A DNA stretch of 64,000 nt from Actinorugispora endophytica. GTDB taxonomy: Bacteria > Actinomycetota > Actinomycetes > Streptosporangiales > Streptosporangiaceae. Each line of letters starts with the position of its first letter. Positions within the stretch are counted from its first letter, which is position 1. Positions 36,591 through 44,842 of the stretch are shown piece by piece. Under the pieces are notes generated by a model. The model was not told the origin of the DNA. It made no database searches and was given only the letters and a program-made list of their open reading frames with translations. The DNA lies in the NCBI RefSeq assembly GCF_004363075.1, contig NZ_SNYN01000001.1, positions 287,938 through 351,937 of the forward strand, given 5' to 3'. The translations under genes were made by a program, and so were the position numbers.

Positions 36591-36721
36591 GCCGCATCTC
36601 CGCTTCTCTCGGTTCCCGACCTTCCTCCCACCATCGTCCCCGTCTCCGCAAATCGTGTACGTGGCACCTCAGAGTTTTGCTATGGTTGTCCTGTCCGGCG
36701 CTGAGGTGCCGAGACCACCCT

Positions 36722-36806
36722 GTCCGGGTGGCGGAATAGGTAGACGCGCTAGCTTGAGGTGCTAGTGCCCGTTAAGGGCATGGGGGTTCAAGTCCCCCCT
36801 CGGACA
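36722..36806 (+). tRNA. tRNA-Leu (anticodon GAG)
   Basis: A class II tRNA of 85 nt. The acceptor GTCCGGG pairs with CTCGGAC, the D arm is GGCGGAATAGGTAGACGC, and the anticodon arm CTAGC-TTGAGGT-GCTAG has anticodon GAG. The long variable arm is GTGCCCGTTAAGGGCAT and the T loop contains TTCAAGT. CCA is not encoded. A partial integrase lies just behind it. Confidence 0.97.
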
Positions 36807-36811
36807 CAATG

Positions 36812-36837
36812 AAAAGCCCTGGTCACAGGGCTTTTTT
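36812..36837 (+). terminator. Terminator after tRNA-Leu
   Basis: AAAAGCCCTG-gtca-CAGGGCTTTTTT, a strong stem with a T-run. Confidence 0.92.
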
Positions 36838-36875
36838 CATGCCCGGATCGCAACGGAGGATGCAACGGGATCGTG

Positions 36876-37040
36876 TCAGCCGAAGAGGGCTGCCACCTGC
36901 TCAGCCGCGTGGGCCTGCATGCCCGGGAGCGCATGAGCGTAGATGTTCATCGTGATGGACGGGTTGGCGTGACCCAACCTCTCCTGAACCACCTTGACGG
37001 GAACCCCGGCCGGCTGACGGACCACCGCCGTCTTGGCCTC
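36876..37040 (-). pseudogene. Tyrosine-recombinase (integrase) C-terminal remnant
   Basis: About 50 codons encode GVPVKVVQERLGHANPSITM and NIYAHALPGMQAHAAEQVAA before a stop at 36876. This is the C-terminal core of phage/AICE integrases, with RLGH and the catalytic tyrosine region (NIYAHA). The rest of the gene, including the other catalytic residues, is missing. The reading frame runs at once into repeat sequence (copy 4). Its position behind tRNA-Leu is that of an integrase whose element used the tRNA as attachment site. GCAACGG occurs twice (36850-36870), possibly arm-type or att sequence. Confidence 0.85.
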
Positions 37041-37160
37041 AAGGCCGAGGCCACGCCCATGGTGTCCGTTGCGTGAGGGTTTCGGTGGCGGTCTTGGGCT
37101 TTCCGCCCGCTTCGGGGCCGGGAAGGGCGGAAAGCCCACGATCATTCCGAGCGAGGTCGG
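37041..37160. repeat. Composite repeat fragment, copy 4
   Basis: It matches the core edge (GCCCATGGTGTCCGTTGCGT) and type B hairpin (37096-37137, GGGCTTTCCGCCC with GGGCGGAAAGCCC) of copies 1 and 2. It ends GATCATTCCG exactly as copy 1 does after its hairpin. The outer arms are absent. It abuts the truncated integrase. Confidence 0.8.
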
Positions 37161-37198
37161 GGCAGGGCCGCGGGGCCCTGCCCCGACCGGTCCCCGGT

Positions 37199-37654
37199 TC
37201 AGCTGAGCTGGAGGGTGAAGCACCTGGCCAGCGGCTCGCCGACGTAGGGCCCGTAGCCGTCGGTCCGTTGATAGCCCTCGCGCTCGTAGAAGCGGATCGC
37301 GTCGGGCTGCTTCACGCCGGTCGACAGCACCAGCGAGCTGACCCCGTGCCGTCGGGCGTGGTCCTCCAGCGCACGCAGGATGCGGGTCGCCACGCCGGTG
37401 CCGCGTGCCTGCGGGGCCACGTACATCCGTTTGACCTCGGCCGTGCCGTCGTCCAGCAGGCGTAGGGCGCCGCAGCCGATCGCGTCGCCGCCCGGGGCGC
37501 GGGCGACGAGGAACACGCTGACGGTCTCGGCGGTCGGCGGCTCGGTCTCCTGGTCGGGCATGTTGTAGCGGGCGGCCAGTTCGACCTGCATGGCCCGGCG
37601 CAGCCGGACGCCGTCCTCCCCGTCCCACGGATGCTCAGCGATGGCCACGGTCAT
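37199..37654 (-). CDS. GNAT-family acetyltransferase
   Basis: A 151-residue N-acetyltransferase. The acetyl-CoA motif is VKRMYVAPQARGTGVATRIL, followed by LVLSTGVKQPDAIRFYEREG. The ATG at 37654 has a GGGGAA site. The substrate is unknown. It is followed on the minus strand by repeat copy 4. Confidence 0.9.
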   Translation of the reverse strand: MTVAIAEHPWDGEDGVRLRRAMQVELAARYNMPDQETEPPTAETVSVFLVARAPGGDAIGCGALRLLDDGTAEVKRMYVAPQARGTGVATRILRALEDHARRHGVSSLVLSTGVKQPDAIRFYEREGYQRTDGYGPYVGEPLARCFTLQLS

Positions 37655-37737
37655 GGTGTTCCCCGTTTCCTGGTTCTCGTGTTCCACAGGCGATGTGTAC
37701 TTCACAGGCAGGCTCGCGACCGCACGGTCCGTCTCGT

Positions 37738-38922
37738 TCACGCCGACGCCCTGGCACGGGCCTTCGCCGACCTGCGCTCCCTCGCCGCGCAGGCGAGGCG
37801 CAGGACCACCGAGCGGAGTTCCTCGACGGGACGGCTCGACGGCACGAACATCTGCTGCTTCAGCCGCGCGATCCGCTGGTGCCTCCTGACGAACGGTCGC
37901 AGCCCCGACTCCCAGGCGGCCAGGGCGGCGTCGAGGTCGTCCGGGGACTCCAGCAGTGCCCTGCCGAGCTCGGCGCCACCGCGGAGGGCGGTTGTGGCCC
38001 CCATCCCCGAGTAGAGGTTCGGACACCACGCCGCGTCGCCCAGAAGGACGACCCGTCCGCTGCTCCACCGGGGCATCCTCACCTGGTGCACCGAGTCGAA
38101 CAGGAACTCCGGCGTCCTCTCCAGGGCCGCCAGGGCGTGCCGCACCGCGGGATCGTCCATCCCGGAGAATACCGTGCGCAGGCGCTGGACCGCGGACCCG
38201 GAGAACTGCTTCCGGGTGTCTTCGGTGCGGTAGGTCAGCAGGACGGTGGGGGGCCGGTCGACGAGCCCGAACACCCACACCGCACGGCCCGCGCGGGCGC
38301 TGATGACACTGTCCGCCTCGGCGAAGGACGGCACCTGTTCCTGGAGCTGGAACGCGCAGACCATCGCGCCCCAGTCCGTCATGTAGTCCTCGTCCGGGCC
38401 GAAGACCGTGCGGCGCACGCTCGACCGCAGCCCGTCGGCGCCGACGACCAGGTCGAAGCCCTCGGAGTACCGTGCGCCGGTGCCGGCGTCCTCGAACAGC
38501 ACCCGCACGTCGCCGCCGACGGTGTGGATCTCGACGGGTGTGGTCGCGAACCGCACGTCGACGGGCTCGTCCGTCCCGTCCCCGCAGGCGCTCCACCAGA
38601 GAGCTGATTCTATGTCGCCGCGGACCACCGCCACGGGGTCGCCCGGCTGGTGCAGGAAACCCACGCCCGGCTCACGCCTGCCGCGCCGGTCCAGCGACCA
38701 CGCCTTCCCGCCGTCGGGCGGATTGCGGGTGTGGAGGTGGTCGGCGATACCGAGGGCGACGGCCGCCTGCCTGCCCTCCGTCATCAGTCCGACGAAGTAA
38801 CCGCCTCTCCGGCGTTCCGGGGCCCGTTCGACGATCACCGGTGTCCAGCCGGCCTGCCGCAGCCCGATCGCCGCGGCCATGCCCGCGATGCCCAGGCCGA
38901 CGACCAGTGCGCGCTTTCGCAT
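37738..38922 (-). CDS. FAD-dependent aromatic-type monooxygenase
   Basis: A 394-residue class A flavoprotein hydroxylase. The dinucleotide fold is VVGLGIAGMAAAIGLRQAG, the DG motif DLVVGADGLRSSVRR, and the GD motif VVLLGDAAWCPNLYSGMGA. Such enzymes hydroxylate aromatics, polyketides or antibiotics such as tetracycline. It lies 35 bases after the MDR reductase, whose divergent TetR-family regulator probably controls both. Confidence 0.9.
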   Translation of the reverse strand: MRKRALVVGLGIAGMAAAIGLRQAGWTPVIVERAPERRRGGYFVGLMTEGRQAAVALGIADHLHTRNPPDGGKAWSLDRRGRREPGVGFLHQPGDPVAVVRGDIESALWWSACGDGTDEPVDVRFATTPVEIHTVGGDVRVLFEDAGTGARYSEGFDLVVGADGLRSSVRRTVFGPDEDYMTDWGAMVCAFQLQEQVPSFAEADSVISARAGRAVWVFGLVDRPPTVLLTYRTEDTRKQFSGSAVQRLRTVFSGMDDPAVRHALAALERTPEFLFDSVHQVRMPRWSSGRVVLLGDAAWCPNLYSGMGATTALRGGAELGRALLESPDDLDAALAAWESGLRPFVRRHQRIARLKQQMFVPSSRPVEELRSVVLRLACAARERRSAKARARASA

Positions 38923-38957
38923 GATGCCGTTCTCCGTTCTCCTTGGACCGGGCCCGA

Positions 38958-39917
38958 TCAGTCCGGGACGATGACGGCGCGGGCGCGCCCCTGGTGCGCC
39001 CAGGCCTCGCCGACGCGGCTGAGCGGATAGACGGTGTACGGCGCGTCGAAGGTACCGTCGCCGAACCGGGCGATGATCTCGGGAAGTTCGGCGATCACCC
39101 GGGCCTTCGAGACCGAGCCCGTACCGCTGCCGCTGATCCGGATCCGCCGGCTGCGCAGCAGCGCCGCGGGCAGGGCCGCCTCGGTTCCGGCGAGCGAGCC
39201 GATCTGTACGTAGTCGACGGGCGCGCTGTCGTCCTCCGTTCCGGTCCTGCCCAGAGCGGCGAAGGCGGCCTCGGCGACGGGGCCCCACACGAAGTCGAGT
39301 ACGAGCGCGGGCTGCGCCTCGGCGACGACCGCGCCGAGGGCGGCCGCCCAGGCTTCGGGTGCGGCGGCCGCGAGCGGGACGGTGACGGCGCCGAGGCCGC
39401 GCAGCGCCTCCAGCGCCTCGGGGTCGCGCCCGGCCGCGACGACCCGTTTCGCGCCGAGGGACAGCGCCGCCCGGACTGCCAGGCCGCCCGACACGCCGGT
39501 CGCGCCGAGCACCAGCACGGTGCCCGGCTCGCCCGCCTCCTCACGGCGGGCGGTCAGCGGCATCCATCCCGACATGGCGGGGTTCATGCCGGCGGCGACC
39601 GCGAGCGGGTCGGCCCCGGCGGGCAGTTCCACCTCGAAGGGGGTGACCAGCAGTTCGGCCATCGTGCCCCACGGCGACCGGGCGAGCCCCGTGTAGACCA
39701 GCCGTCCGTCCTCGGTCCGGGCCACGGCGTCGACTCCCGGTACGAGGGGATACGCGTGTTCGCTGCCGTAGTGGCGGCCGGATGCCAGCCCGCGGACGAC
39801 GTGGTGCAGACCCGCGCCCACGAGACGCAGCGGCGGCCGGTCGGGCCTGTGTTCCGGGTCCGGGAACTCCGCGCAGACGGGGGGCGATTCGGGGCTGTTG
39901 ACGACGGCAGCACGCAC
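38958..39917 (-). CDS. Quinone oxidoreductase-like MDR protein (zinc-less)
   Basis: A 319-residue medium-chain reductase-like protein. The nucleotide motif is VLVLGATGVSGGLAVRAALS. There are no zinc-ligand cysteines, as in quinone oxidoreductases. The GTG at 39917 has AAGGAG seven bases upstream and is preferred over a start 13 codons earlier that would lie inside the operator. It is divergent from the TetR gene. Confidence 0.87.
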   Translation of the reverse strand: MRAAVVNSPESPPVCAEFPDPEHRPDRPPLRLVGAGLHHVVRGLASGRHYGSEHAYPLVPGVDAVARTEDGRLVYTGLARSPWGTMAELLVTPFEVELPAGADPLAVAAGMNPAMSGWMPLTARREEAGEPGTVLVLGATGVSGGLAVRAALSLGAKRVVAAGRDPEALEALRGLGAVTVPLAAAAPEAWAAALGAVVAEAQPALVLDFVWGPVAEAAFAALGRTGTEDDSAPVDYVQIGSLAGTEAALPAALLRSRRIRISGSGTGSVSKARVIAELPEIIARFGDGTFDAPYTVYPLSRVGEAWAHQGRARAVIVPD

Positions 39918-39927
39918 GGCGCACTCC

Positions 39928-39976
39928 TTAACTAAGTTCAATTCTGGCGCCTCCAAACCTGCCTGAACTTTGTTAA
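39928..39976. promoter_or_regulatory. Twin TetR operator between the MDR and TetR genes
   Basis: TTAACTAAGTTCA (39928-39940) and TGAACTTTGTTAA (39964-39976) are inverted copies with one mismatch. Each contains a small dyad of the form AACTNAGTT (the second imperfect). They lie in the 69-base divergent gap, where a TetR-family protein would repress both directions. Confidence 0.75.
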
Positions 39977-39986
39977 GCTGTCAACC

Positions 39987-40625
39987 GTGGCAAAAGGCAT
40001 CACGAGGGAGCGGATCGTGGCGGCGGCGCTCGAGCTGCTCAACGAGGAGGGCATGGACGCCCTCACCGTCCGCGCGCTCGCTTCCCGGCTCGGCGTGAAA
40101 GCCCCCGCGCTCTACTGGCACGTCCGCGACAAGCGGGAACTGCTGGACGAGATGAGCACGGTCGTCATGCGCCGCGTCACCGACGCGCTCTCGGGGATCG
40201 CTCCCGGTGCCGGCTGGCGTGACGACGTGGCCGCCTACGCCCGCGTCCTGCGCTCGGAGTACCTGCTCTACCGGGACGGGGCGCGCATCTTCAGCGGCAC
40301 GCGGATCTCCGACCCGGAGGTGGTGAAGGCGAAGGAGCCCTGGCTCGCGCGCCTGACCGCGGCCGGGTTCACGCTCGCCGAGGCGGACGACGCCCTCGAC
40401 CTGGTCACCGCGTTCGTGATCGGCTTCGTCATCGAGGAACAGGAGCGGGGCCAGCCGGTCGGCGCCGACCCGGACCGTTACTCGCTCGCCGGGCGTGACG
40501 CGTGGCTGGGTGACGGCGCCGAACTGGTCAAGGCCGCCGGGCACCTCCGCGACGACGGCCCCCCGAGGTTCGAACGGCAGCTCGGCGTGCTCCTCGACGG
40601 GCTCGCGGCCCGCCCGCGCCGCTGA
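39987..40625 (+). CDS. TetR-family repressor (TetR_C type)
   Basis: A 212-residue repressor. The HTH is ITRERIVAAALELLNEEGMD... VRALASRLGVKAPALYWHV, very close to TetR itself. The ligand domain follows, with FVIGFVIEEQERG. The GTG at 39987 lies ten bases past the twin operator. Likely ligands are substrates of the divergent reductase/monooxygenase pair (inference). Confidence 0.93.
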   Translation: MAKGITRERIVAAALELLNEEGMDALTVRALASRLGVKAPALYWHVRDKRELLDEMSTVVMRRVTDALSGIAPGAGWRDDVAAYARVLRSEYLLYRDGARIFSGTRISDPEVVKAKEPWLARLTAAGFTLAEADDALDLVTAFVIGFVIEEQERGQPVGADPDRYSLAGRDAWLGDGAELVKAAGHLRDDGPPRFERQLGVLLDGLAARPRR

Positions 40626-40821
40626 CGGGCCGGGGGAGGCACTCCTCACCGGAGACGTGGCGGACCGGACTGTTTCGTTCCGGGGGTGATGGAGGCTCGG
40701 GCATGTACCGGCTTCGGTGGAGCCGCTGAACACGCGGGCTCCTCCACCCGGAGCACCTTCCTCCCCTCCCCGGCGCCAGTCGAGCCTCCCGCGTCCGGAC
40801 CGTGCGAAGGCGGTCCGCGGG

Positions 40822-41199
40822 TCAGTCCTCCGGGCTCGCGGACAGACGCTCCCGATTCTCGCGAGCGGTCTCCATCAGACCGTCGATCGCGATCCTGGCC
40901 CGAACCAGGTCGTCGATGTGCCCGGTGATGCGGTCGCGCTCCCGGGCCAGGCGCCCCATCGCCTGGTCAATGGTCTCCTGACTGGGCGCTTCCGCGCAGG
41001 GCAGCATCTCGGCGATGGCGTGGCTGGGCACCCCGGCGACCAGCAACCGCCGGACGAACGCCACCCGGTCGACCGCGGCCTCGGTGTACCGGCGCTGACC
41101 GCTGTCGCTGCGGGCGCTCACGAGCAGGCCTTTCTCCTCGTAGTAACGCAGCAGTCGCACCTTCACCCCGGTCCGCTTCGAGAGCTCCCCGATCCTCAT
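40822..41199 (-). CDS. MerR-family transcriptional regulator
   Basis: A 125-residue regulator. The HTH is MRIGELSKRTGVKVRLLRYY (winged part GLLVSARSDSGQRRY), followed by a dimerisation helix. There is no cysteine cluster for metals: only one Cys (MLPCAEAP). A GGGGAGAG site precedes the ATG at 41199. It is divergent from the old-yellow-enzyme gene, whose promoter has the MerR layout. The upstream gap 40626-40821 shows nothing else. Confidence 0.93.
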   Translation of the reverse strand: MRIGELSKRTGVKVRLLRYYEEKGLLVSARSDSGQRRYTEAAVDRVAFVRRLLVAGVPSHAIAEMLPCAEAPSQETIDQAMGRLARERDRITGHIDDLVRARIAIDGLMETARENRERLSASPED

Positions 41200-41230
41200 C
41201 GTCTCTCCCCTGTGAACCACGACACCTCAC

Positions 41231-41262
41231 TTGCCCCTCACATCGATGTGAGGATTTAGCGT
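41231..41262 (+). promoter_or_regulatory. MerR-type promoter with 18-base palindrome
   Basis: TTGCCC (-35, 41231-41236), then the perfect palindrome CCTCACATCGATGTGAGG (41236-41253), then TTTAGC/TAGCGT as -10 (about 41257-41262). The spacer is about 20 bases, the over-long spacing that MerR proteins correct by bending DNA. Confidence 0.8.
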
Positions 41263-41308
41263 ATCCGCTGGTCCCAACACGGGCACCGATACGCGAAGGA
41301 GCTTTCCC

Positions 41309-42382
41309 GTGTCCACACTCCTGCGGCCCTACCGACTCAGCGGGCTCACCCTGCCCAACCGGGTGGTGATGGCGCCGATGAGCCGGGTGCGCGCCACCGC
41401 CGACGGTCGGGCGACGACGTCCATGGCCGCCTACTACGCCCAACGGGCCTCCGCCGGCCTGATCATCACCGAGGGGGCGCACCCGAACCAGGTCGGTCAG
41501 TCCAATCCGGGCACACCGGGCCTCAGCACCGACGAGCAGGCGGACTCCTGGCGGCAGGTCACCGACGCCGTGCGCGCCAACGGCGGCCGGATCTTCGCCC
41601 AGATCATGCACGGCGGCCGTGTCTCGCACCCCGACACCACCGGCACACACCCGGTCGGCCCGTCGGCCGTGGCCGCGGTGGGCGAGGTGTTCACCCCGAA
41701 CGGACCGCGGCCCACTCCGGTTCCGCGCGCCCTGGAGACCTCGGAAGTGCCCTTGCACGCCCGCTCCTACGCCGAAGCCGCTCGTAGAGCCGTCCGGGTC
41801 GGATTCGACGGGGTGGAACTGCACGGGGCGACCGGTTACCTCATCTCCCAGTTCCTCTCCTCCAACGCCAACCTGCGCACGGACGAGTACGGGGGGTCGA
41901 TACCCAACCGCATCCGGTTCGTCGTAGAGGCCGTGGCCGCCACGATCGACGCCGTGGGCGCCGCCCGGACCGGTATCCGCCTGTCGCCGGGCGGGGCGTT
42001 CTGGGGCGTGTCCGAGACGGACGTGCTCGACCTGTACACCGCCCTGTTCCGGGAGTTGACCCGCCTCGGCCCGGCCTACGTCCACCTGGAGGCGACCGTC
42101 GACGACGAGCTGCTGCTGGAGCTGCGTCGGGCCTGGCCGGGGACGCTGATCATGAACCCGTCCGTGCCCGGGGAATCCAAGCAGACCGACCGGGAGGGAG
42201 CCGAGCGCTGGCTCGGCCAAGGTGCCGACCTGATCAGCTTCGGCCGCGCCTTCCTCTCCAACCCGGATCTGGTCGAACGTCTGCGGATCGGGTTGCCGAT
42301 CGCGCCGGCGGACGAGGCCACCTACTACCAGGGCGGCGACCAGGGCTACCTGACCTATCCGGCCTACCAGCACACCGCGTGA
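41309..42382 (+). CDS. Old yellow enzyme-family FMN ene-reductase
   Basis: A 357-residue FMN-dependent alkene reductase (NemA/OYE). The barrel starts LTLPNRVVMAPMSRVRA. The GYLISQFLSSNANLRTDEYGG block is the family signature, and the FMN site includes RIRFVVEAVA and LISFGRAFLSNPDLV. The GTG at 41309 follows AAGGAG. It probably detoxifies electrophiles such as enones, nitro-compounds or quinones sensed by the MerR regulator. Confidence 0.94.
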   Translation: MSTLLRPYRLSGLTLPNRVVMAPMSRVRATADGRATTSMAAYYAQRASAGLIITEGAHPNQVGQSNPGTPGLSTDEQADSWRQVTDAVRANGGRIFAQIMHGGRVSHPDTTGTHPVGPSAVAAVGEVFTPNGPRPTPVPRALETSEVPLHARSYAEAARRAVRVGFDGVELHGATGYLISQFLSSNANLRTDEYGGSIPNRIRFVVEAVAATIDAVGAARTGIRLSPGGAFWGVSETDVLDLYTALFRELTRLGPAYVHLEATVDDELLLELRRAWPGTLIMNPSVPGESKQTDREGAERWLGQGADLISFGRAFLSNPDLVERLRIGLPIAPADEATYYQGGDQGYLTYPAYQHTA

Positions 42383-42464
42383 CGTAGGCCGTTTCCGCCC
42401 CGGTGGAAGTCCGCCGGGGCGGCGGGCGGCGAACGACGGCTGGGCCGCACTCCGGACCACGCGC

Positions 42465-43457
42465 TCAGGGCGGGTCCTCCGCCGCGTGGCCGGCGTCCGC
42501 TCCACGCATCCTGCGGTATGCGCTCGGGGTGACGCCCACCTCGCGCCGGAAGATCGTCCTGAGGTTCACCGGGGAGCCGAACCCCGTCTCCGCCGCGATC
42601 CTCTCGATCGTCCAGTCGGTGACCTCCAGCAATCGGCGCACGGCCACGATCCGCCGAAGCGTGACCCACCGCATGGGCGGCATCCCGGTCTCACGAACGA
42701 AATGCCGGACGAGGGTCCGCTTCGACATGCGGCTGCGCTCTGCCAGGACCGCGACGGTGATGGGGTCCCCGAGATGGTCGGCCGCCCAGCCGAGCGTGGC
42801 GCGCAGAGTCTCACGGGTGTGCGGCCGAGCGGTGCTGTACTGCGCTTTCTCCGCCGGTCGGGCGGGCTCCGTGACCACCTCCCGCGCTACTCCGTCCGCG
42901 GCCGCCGTCCCGAGGTCCGCCTCGATGAGGTGCAGGCACGTATCGATTCCGGCGCTGGCCCCCGCCGAGGTGAGGACGCGTCCGTCCTCGACGAGCAGCC
43001 GGTTCCCGACGACTTCGATGTCCGTGAAGCACTCCCGCAGGTACTCGGCGTACCGCCAGTGGACGGTGGCCGTACGACCCGACAGCAGGCCGGCGTCCGC
43101 GAGGGCGAACACGCCCGTGCAGATGCCGACGATGCGCGCTCTCCGCTCGTAGGCGACCCGCAGCGTTCTCCGGTAGCGCTCCGGAACCGGCAGGTACGGT
43201 TCCCCGTACCCGGGAACGATCAGGATGTCGGCGTCGACCGCGTCACCGAGCGGATGGGTCGTCCGGACACCCGCCACCGCCTCGTCCAGGGACGCGGACT
43301 CCCGCCCCCCGGGGCGGTCCTCGTTCCCGTCACCGCAGACCATGACCCGATACGCCGGGTGGCGGCCGAAGACATGAACCGGGATCGTGACGTCGAGTCC
43401 GAACAGGCGCGGCATCGCGAGGACCCCCACGACCACGGTTGCGTCCTTCGGCTCCAC
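42465..43457 (-). CDS. GlxA-type AraC regulator with DJ-1/PfpI domain
   Basis: A 330-residue regulator. The N-terminal DJ-1/PfpI-like domain (about 5-190) has ARIVGICTGVFALADAGLLS, with the nucleophile-elbow cysteine of the family. The C-terminal AraC DNA-binding domain (about 215-320) has LAERSRMSKRTLVRHFV and the second HTH GFGSPVNLRTIFRREVGVTP. The GTG at 43457 follows AGGGAAG. It is divergent from the RidA gene, its likely target. Confidence 0.92.
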   Translation of the reverse strand: MEPKDATVVVGVLAMPRLFGLDVTIPVHVFGRHPAYRVMVCGDGNEDRPGGRESASLDEAVAGVRTTHPLGDAVDADILIVPGYGEPYLPVPERYRRTLRVAYERRARIVGICTGVFALADAGLLSGRTATVHWRYAEYLRECFTDIEVVGNRLLVEDGRVLTSAGASAGIDTCLHLIEADLGTAAADGVAREVVTEPARPAEKAQYSTARPHTRETLRATLGWAADHLGDPITVAVLAERSRMSKRTLVRHFVRETGMPPMRWVTLRRIVAVRRLLEVTDWTIERIAAETGFGSPVNLRTIFRREVGVTPSAYRRMRGADAGHAAEDPP

Positions 43458-43623
43458 GCTCTTCCCTCTTTCCTCCAGCCCCGTGACCGGGTCGTGCGAC
43501 GGGTTCCCGGAGCGCCCACCCGGCACGATGCTTGCCGTGGACGGCACGATCGGATCTGGTCCGCGTCCCGGCGCGTCCGTAGCGTTTCCACCGGACACAC
43601 AACCGGTCGAACAGGAAAAAACC

Positions 43624-44055
43624 ATGGTCAGCAAGAATACGGTCGAATCCTTCGGCGTCCCGTGGGAGCAAAGCTACGGGTACGTCCAGGCGGTCAAGCA
43701 CGGGGACACCATCTACCTGTCGGGCCAGGTGGCACACGAGGGAACGGAACTCGTGGCCCCGGCACCGGTCGGACCCGACGGACGGGTCACCGACTTCACC
43801 AACACGGCCGCGCAGATGCGCCAGTGCTACGCCAACGCGGCGCGGCTGCTGAAGAGGTTCGGCGCCTCCCTGGACGACGTCGTCGACGAGGTCATCTACG
43901 TGGTCGACGCCGACGCGGGAGACGCCGCGGCCGGCCCGGTGCGCAAGGAGGCCTACGGGCGACCGGACCCGCAGGTGGCGAGCACGATGATCGGCACACC
44001 GCGGCTGGCGTTCCCCGAACTCCTGGTGGAGGTCAGACTCCTCGCCCGGATGTGA
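43624..44055 (+). CDS. RidA/YjgF-family protein
   Basis: A 143-residue Rid-family deaminase-like protein (IYLSGQVAHEG opening, GASLDDVVDEVIYVVD, STMIGTPRLAFPELLVEVRL). RidA proteins hydrolyse reactive enamines/imines. The arginine typical of true RidA near the C-terminus is not evident at the expected position, so it may be a Rid-like member with another role. The ATG at 43624 matches the family start. Confidence 0.88.
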   Translation: MVSKNTVESFGVPWEQSYGYVQAVKHGDTIYLSGQVAHEGTELVAPAPVGPDGRVTDFTNTAAQMRQCYANAARLLKRFGASLDDVVDEVIYVVDADAGDAAAGPVRKEAYGRPDPQVASTMIGTPRLAFPELLVEVRLLARM

Positions 44056-44171
44056 TCCCGCTGAGGCCGCGCCTCCCGGGGACCGGCTTCGCGGTTCCCC
44101 GGACCGAGCGAGGCGACGGCGCCGTGCCGTCGCTCTGCCGGGTTGCCGCCTCTCGCGTTGACCAGTCCACC

Positions 44172-44197
44172 GGCGCGCCTCGCGAACGAGGCGCGCC
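44172..44197 (+). terminator. Terminator after the RidA gene
   Basis: GGCGCGCCTCG-cgaa-CGAGGCGCGCC, a perfect 11-base stem with a tetraloop. The rest of the 367-base gap (44056-44422) holds the Zur-like box and no gene. Confidence 0.75.
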
Positions 44198-44360
44198 GCG
44201 TTCTGCCCACCGGTGAACAGAGAGTCATCCGGTTGCCGGTTCTCCGGCGCCTGCCTCCAGGCGTCCCGCTGAATCCGGGAAGGAAGCCGCTTCCCTTCCC
44301 CTCTCCCGCCATCGGCCCGGCCCCGCCGATGGCGGACATGGCGAGACTCGCGAATATTGA

Positions 44361-44378
44361 GAAAACGGTTATCATTTC
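44361..44378 (+). promoter_or_regulatory. Zur-like box upstream of rpmG
   Basis: GAAAACGGTTATCATTTC is a partly palindromic AT-rich site in a GC-rich context, closely resembling actinobacterial Zur boxes. It lies 45 bases before rpmG, where zinc-free ribosomal protein paralogues are usually repressed by Zur. Confidence 0.65.
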
Positions 44379-44422
44379 CAAAAAGTCTCGTCCACTTCCC
44401 GATCACAGCAAGGAGGACCGCC

Positions 44423-44587
44423 ATGGCACGCGACGGGACGCGGCCGATCATCAAGCCGAAGTCCACAGCCGGGACCGGCTACGCCTACGTGACCCGGGAG
44501 AACCACCGCAACACCCCTGAGCGGCTCGTACTGCGCAAGTTCGATCCGAAGGTCCGGCGCCACGTGGAGTACCGCGAGGAGCGCTGA
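44423..44587 (+). CDS. rpmG: Ribosomal protein L33, zinc-independent form
   Basis: 54 residues ([20 protein letters not shown]... [19 protein letters not shown]). It has no cysteines, so it is the C-minus paralogue that replaces the zinc-binding L33 when zinc is scarce. The AAGGAGGA site is ideal. It lies 84 bases before rpmF and behind a Zur-like box. Confidence 0.95.
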   Translation: MARDGTRPIIKPKSTAGTGYAYVTRENHRNTPERLVLRKFDPKVRRHVEYREER

Positions 44588-44671
44588 CATCTCGGGCCGG
44601 GTCGAACGCCCCGACCAGCGCGGCACCCACCCGGCCCCGTCCACGCCCGCCACTGACGAACAGGAGCCCTC

Positions 44672-44842
44672 GTGGCAGTCCCCAAACGCAAGACATCCCG
44701 GTCCAACACGCGCGTCCGCAGGTCCGCCTGGAAGGCCGAGCGCCCCCACCTGGTCGAGATCACCGTCGAAGGCCGCACCGCACGCGTCCCCTACCGGCTG
44801 GTCCCCGCCTACCGGCGCGGACTCCTGCCCCTGCCAGACTGA
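44672..44842 (+). CDS. rpmF: Ribosomal protein L32, zinc-independent form
   Basis: 56 residues starting at the GTG at 44672 with CAGGAG upstream: [20 protein letters not shown], then [20 protein letters not shown]. The first block is the L32 signature. The zinc-ligand cysteines of standard L32 are absent. It pairs with the cysteine-free rpmG as a zinc-starvation module. Confidence 0.93.
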   Translation: MAVPKRKTSRSNTRVRRSAWKAERPHLVEITVEGRTARVPYRLVPAYRRGLLPLPD

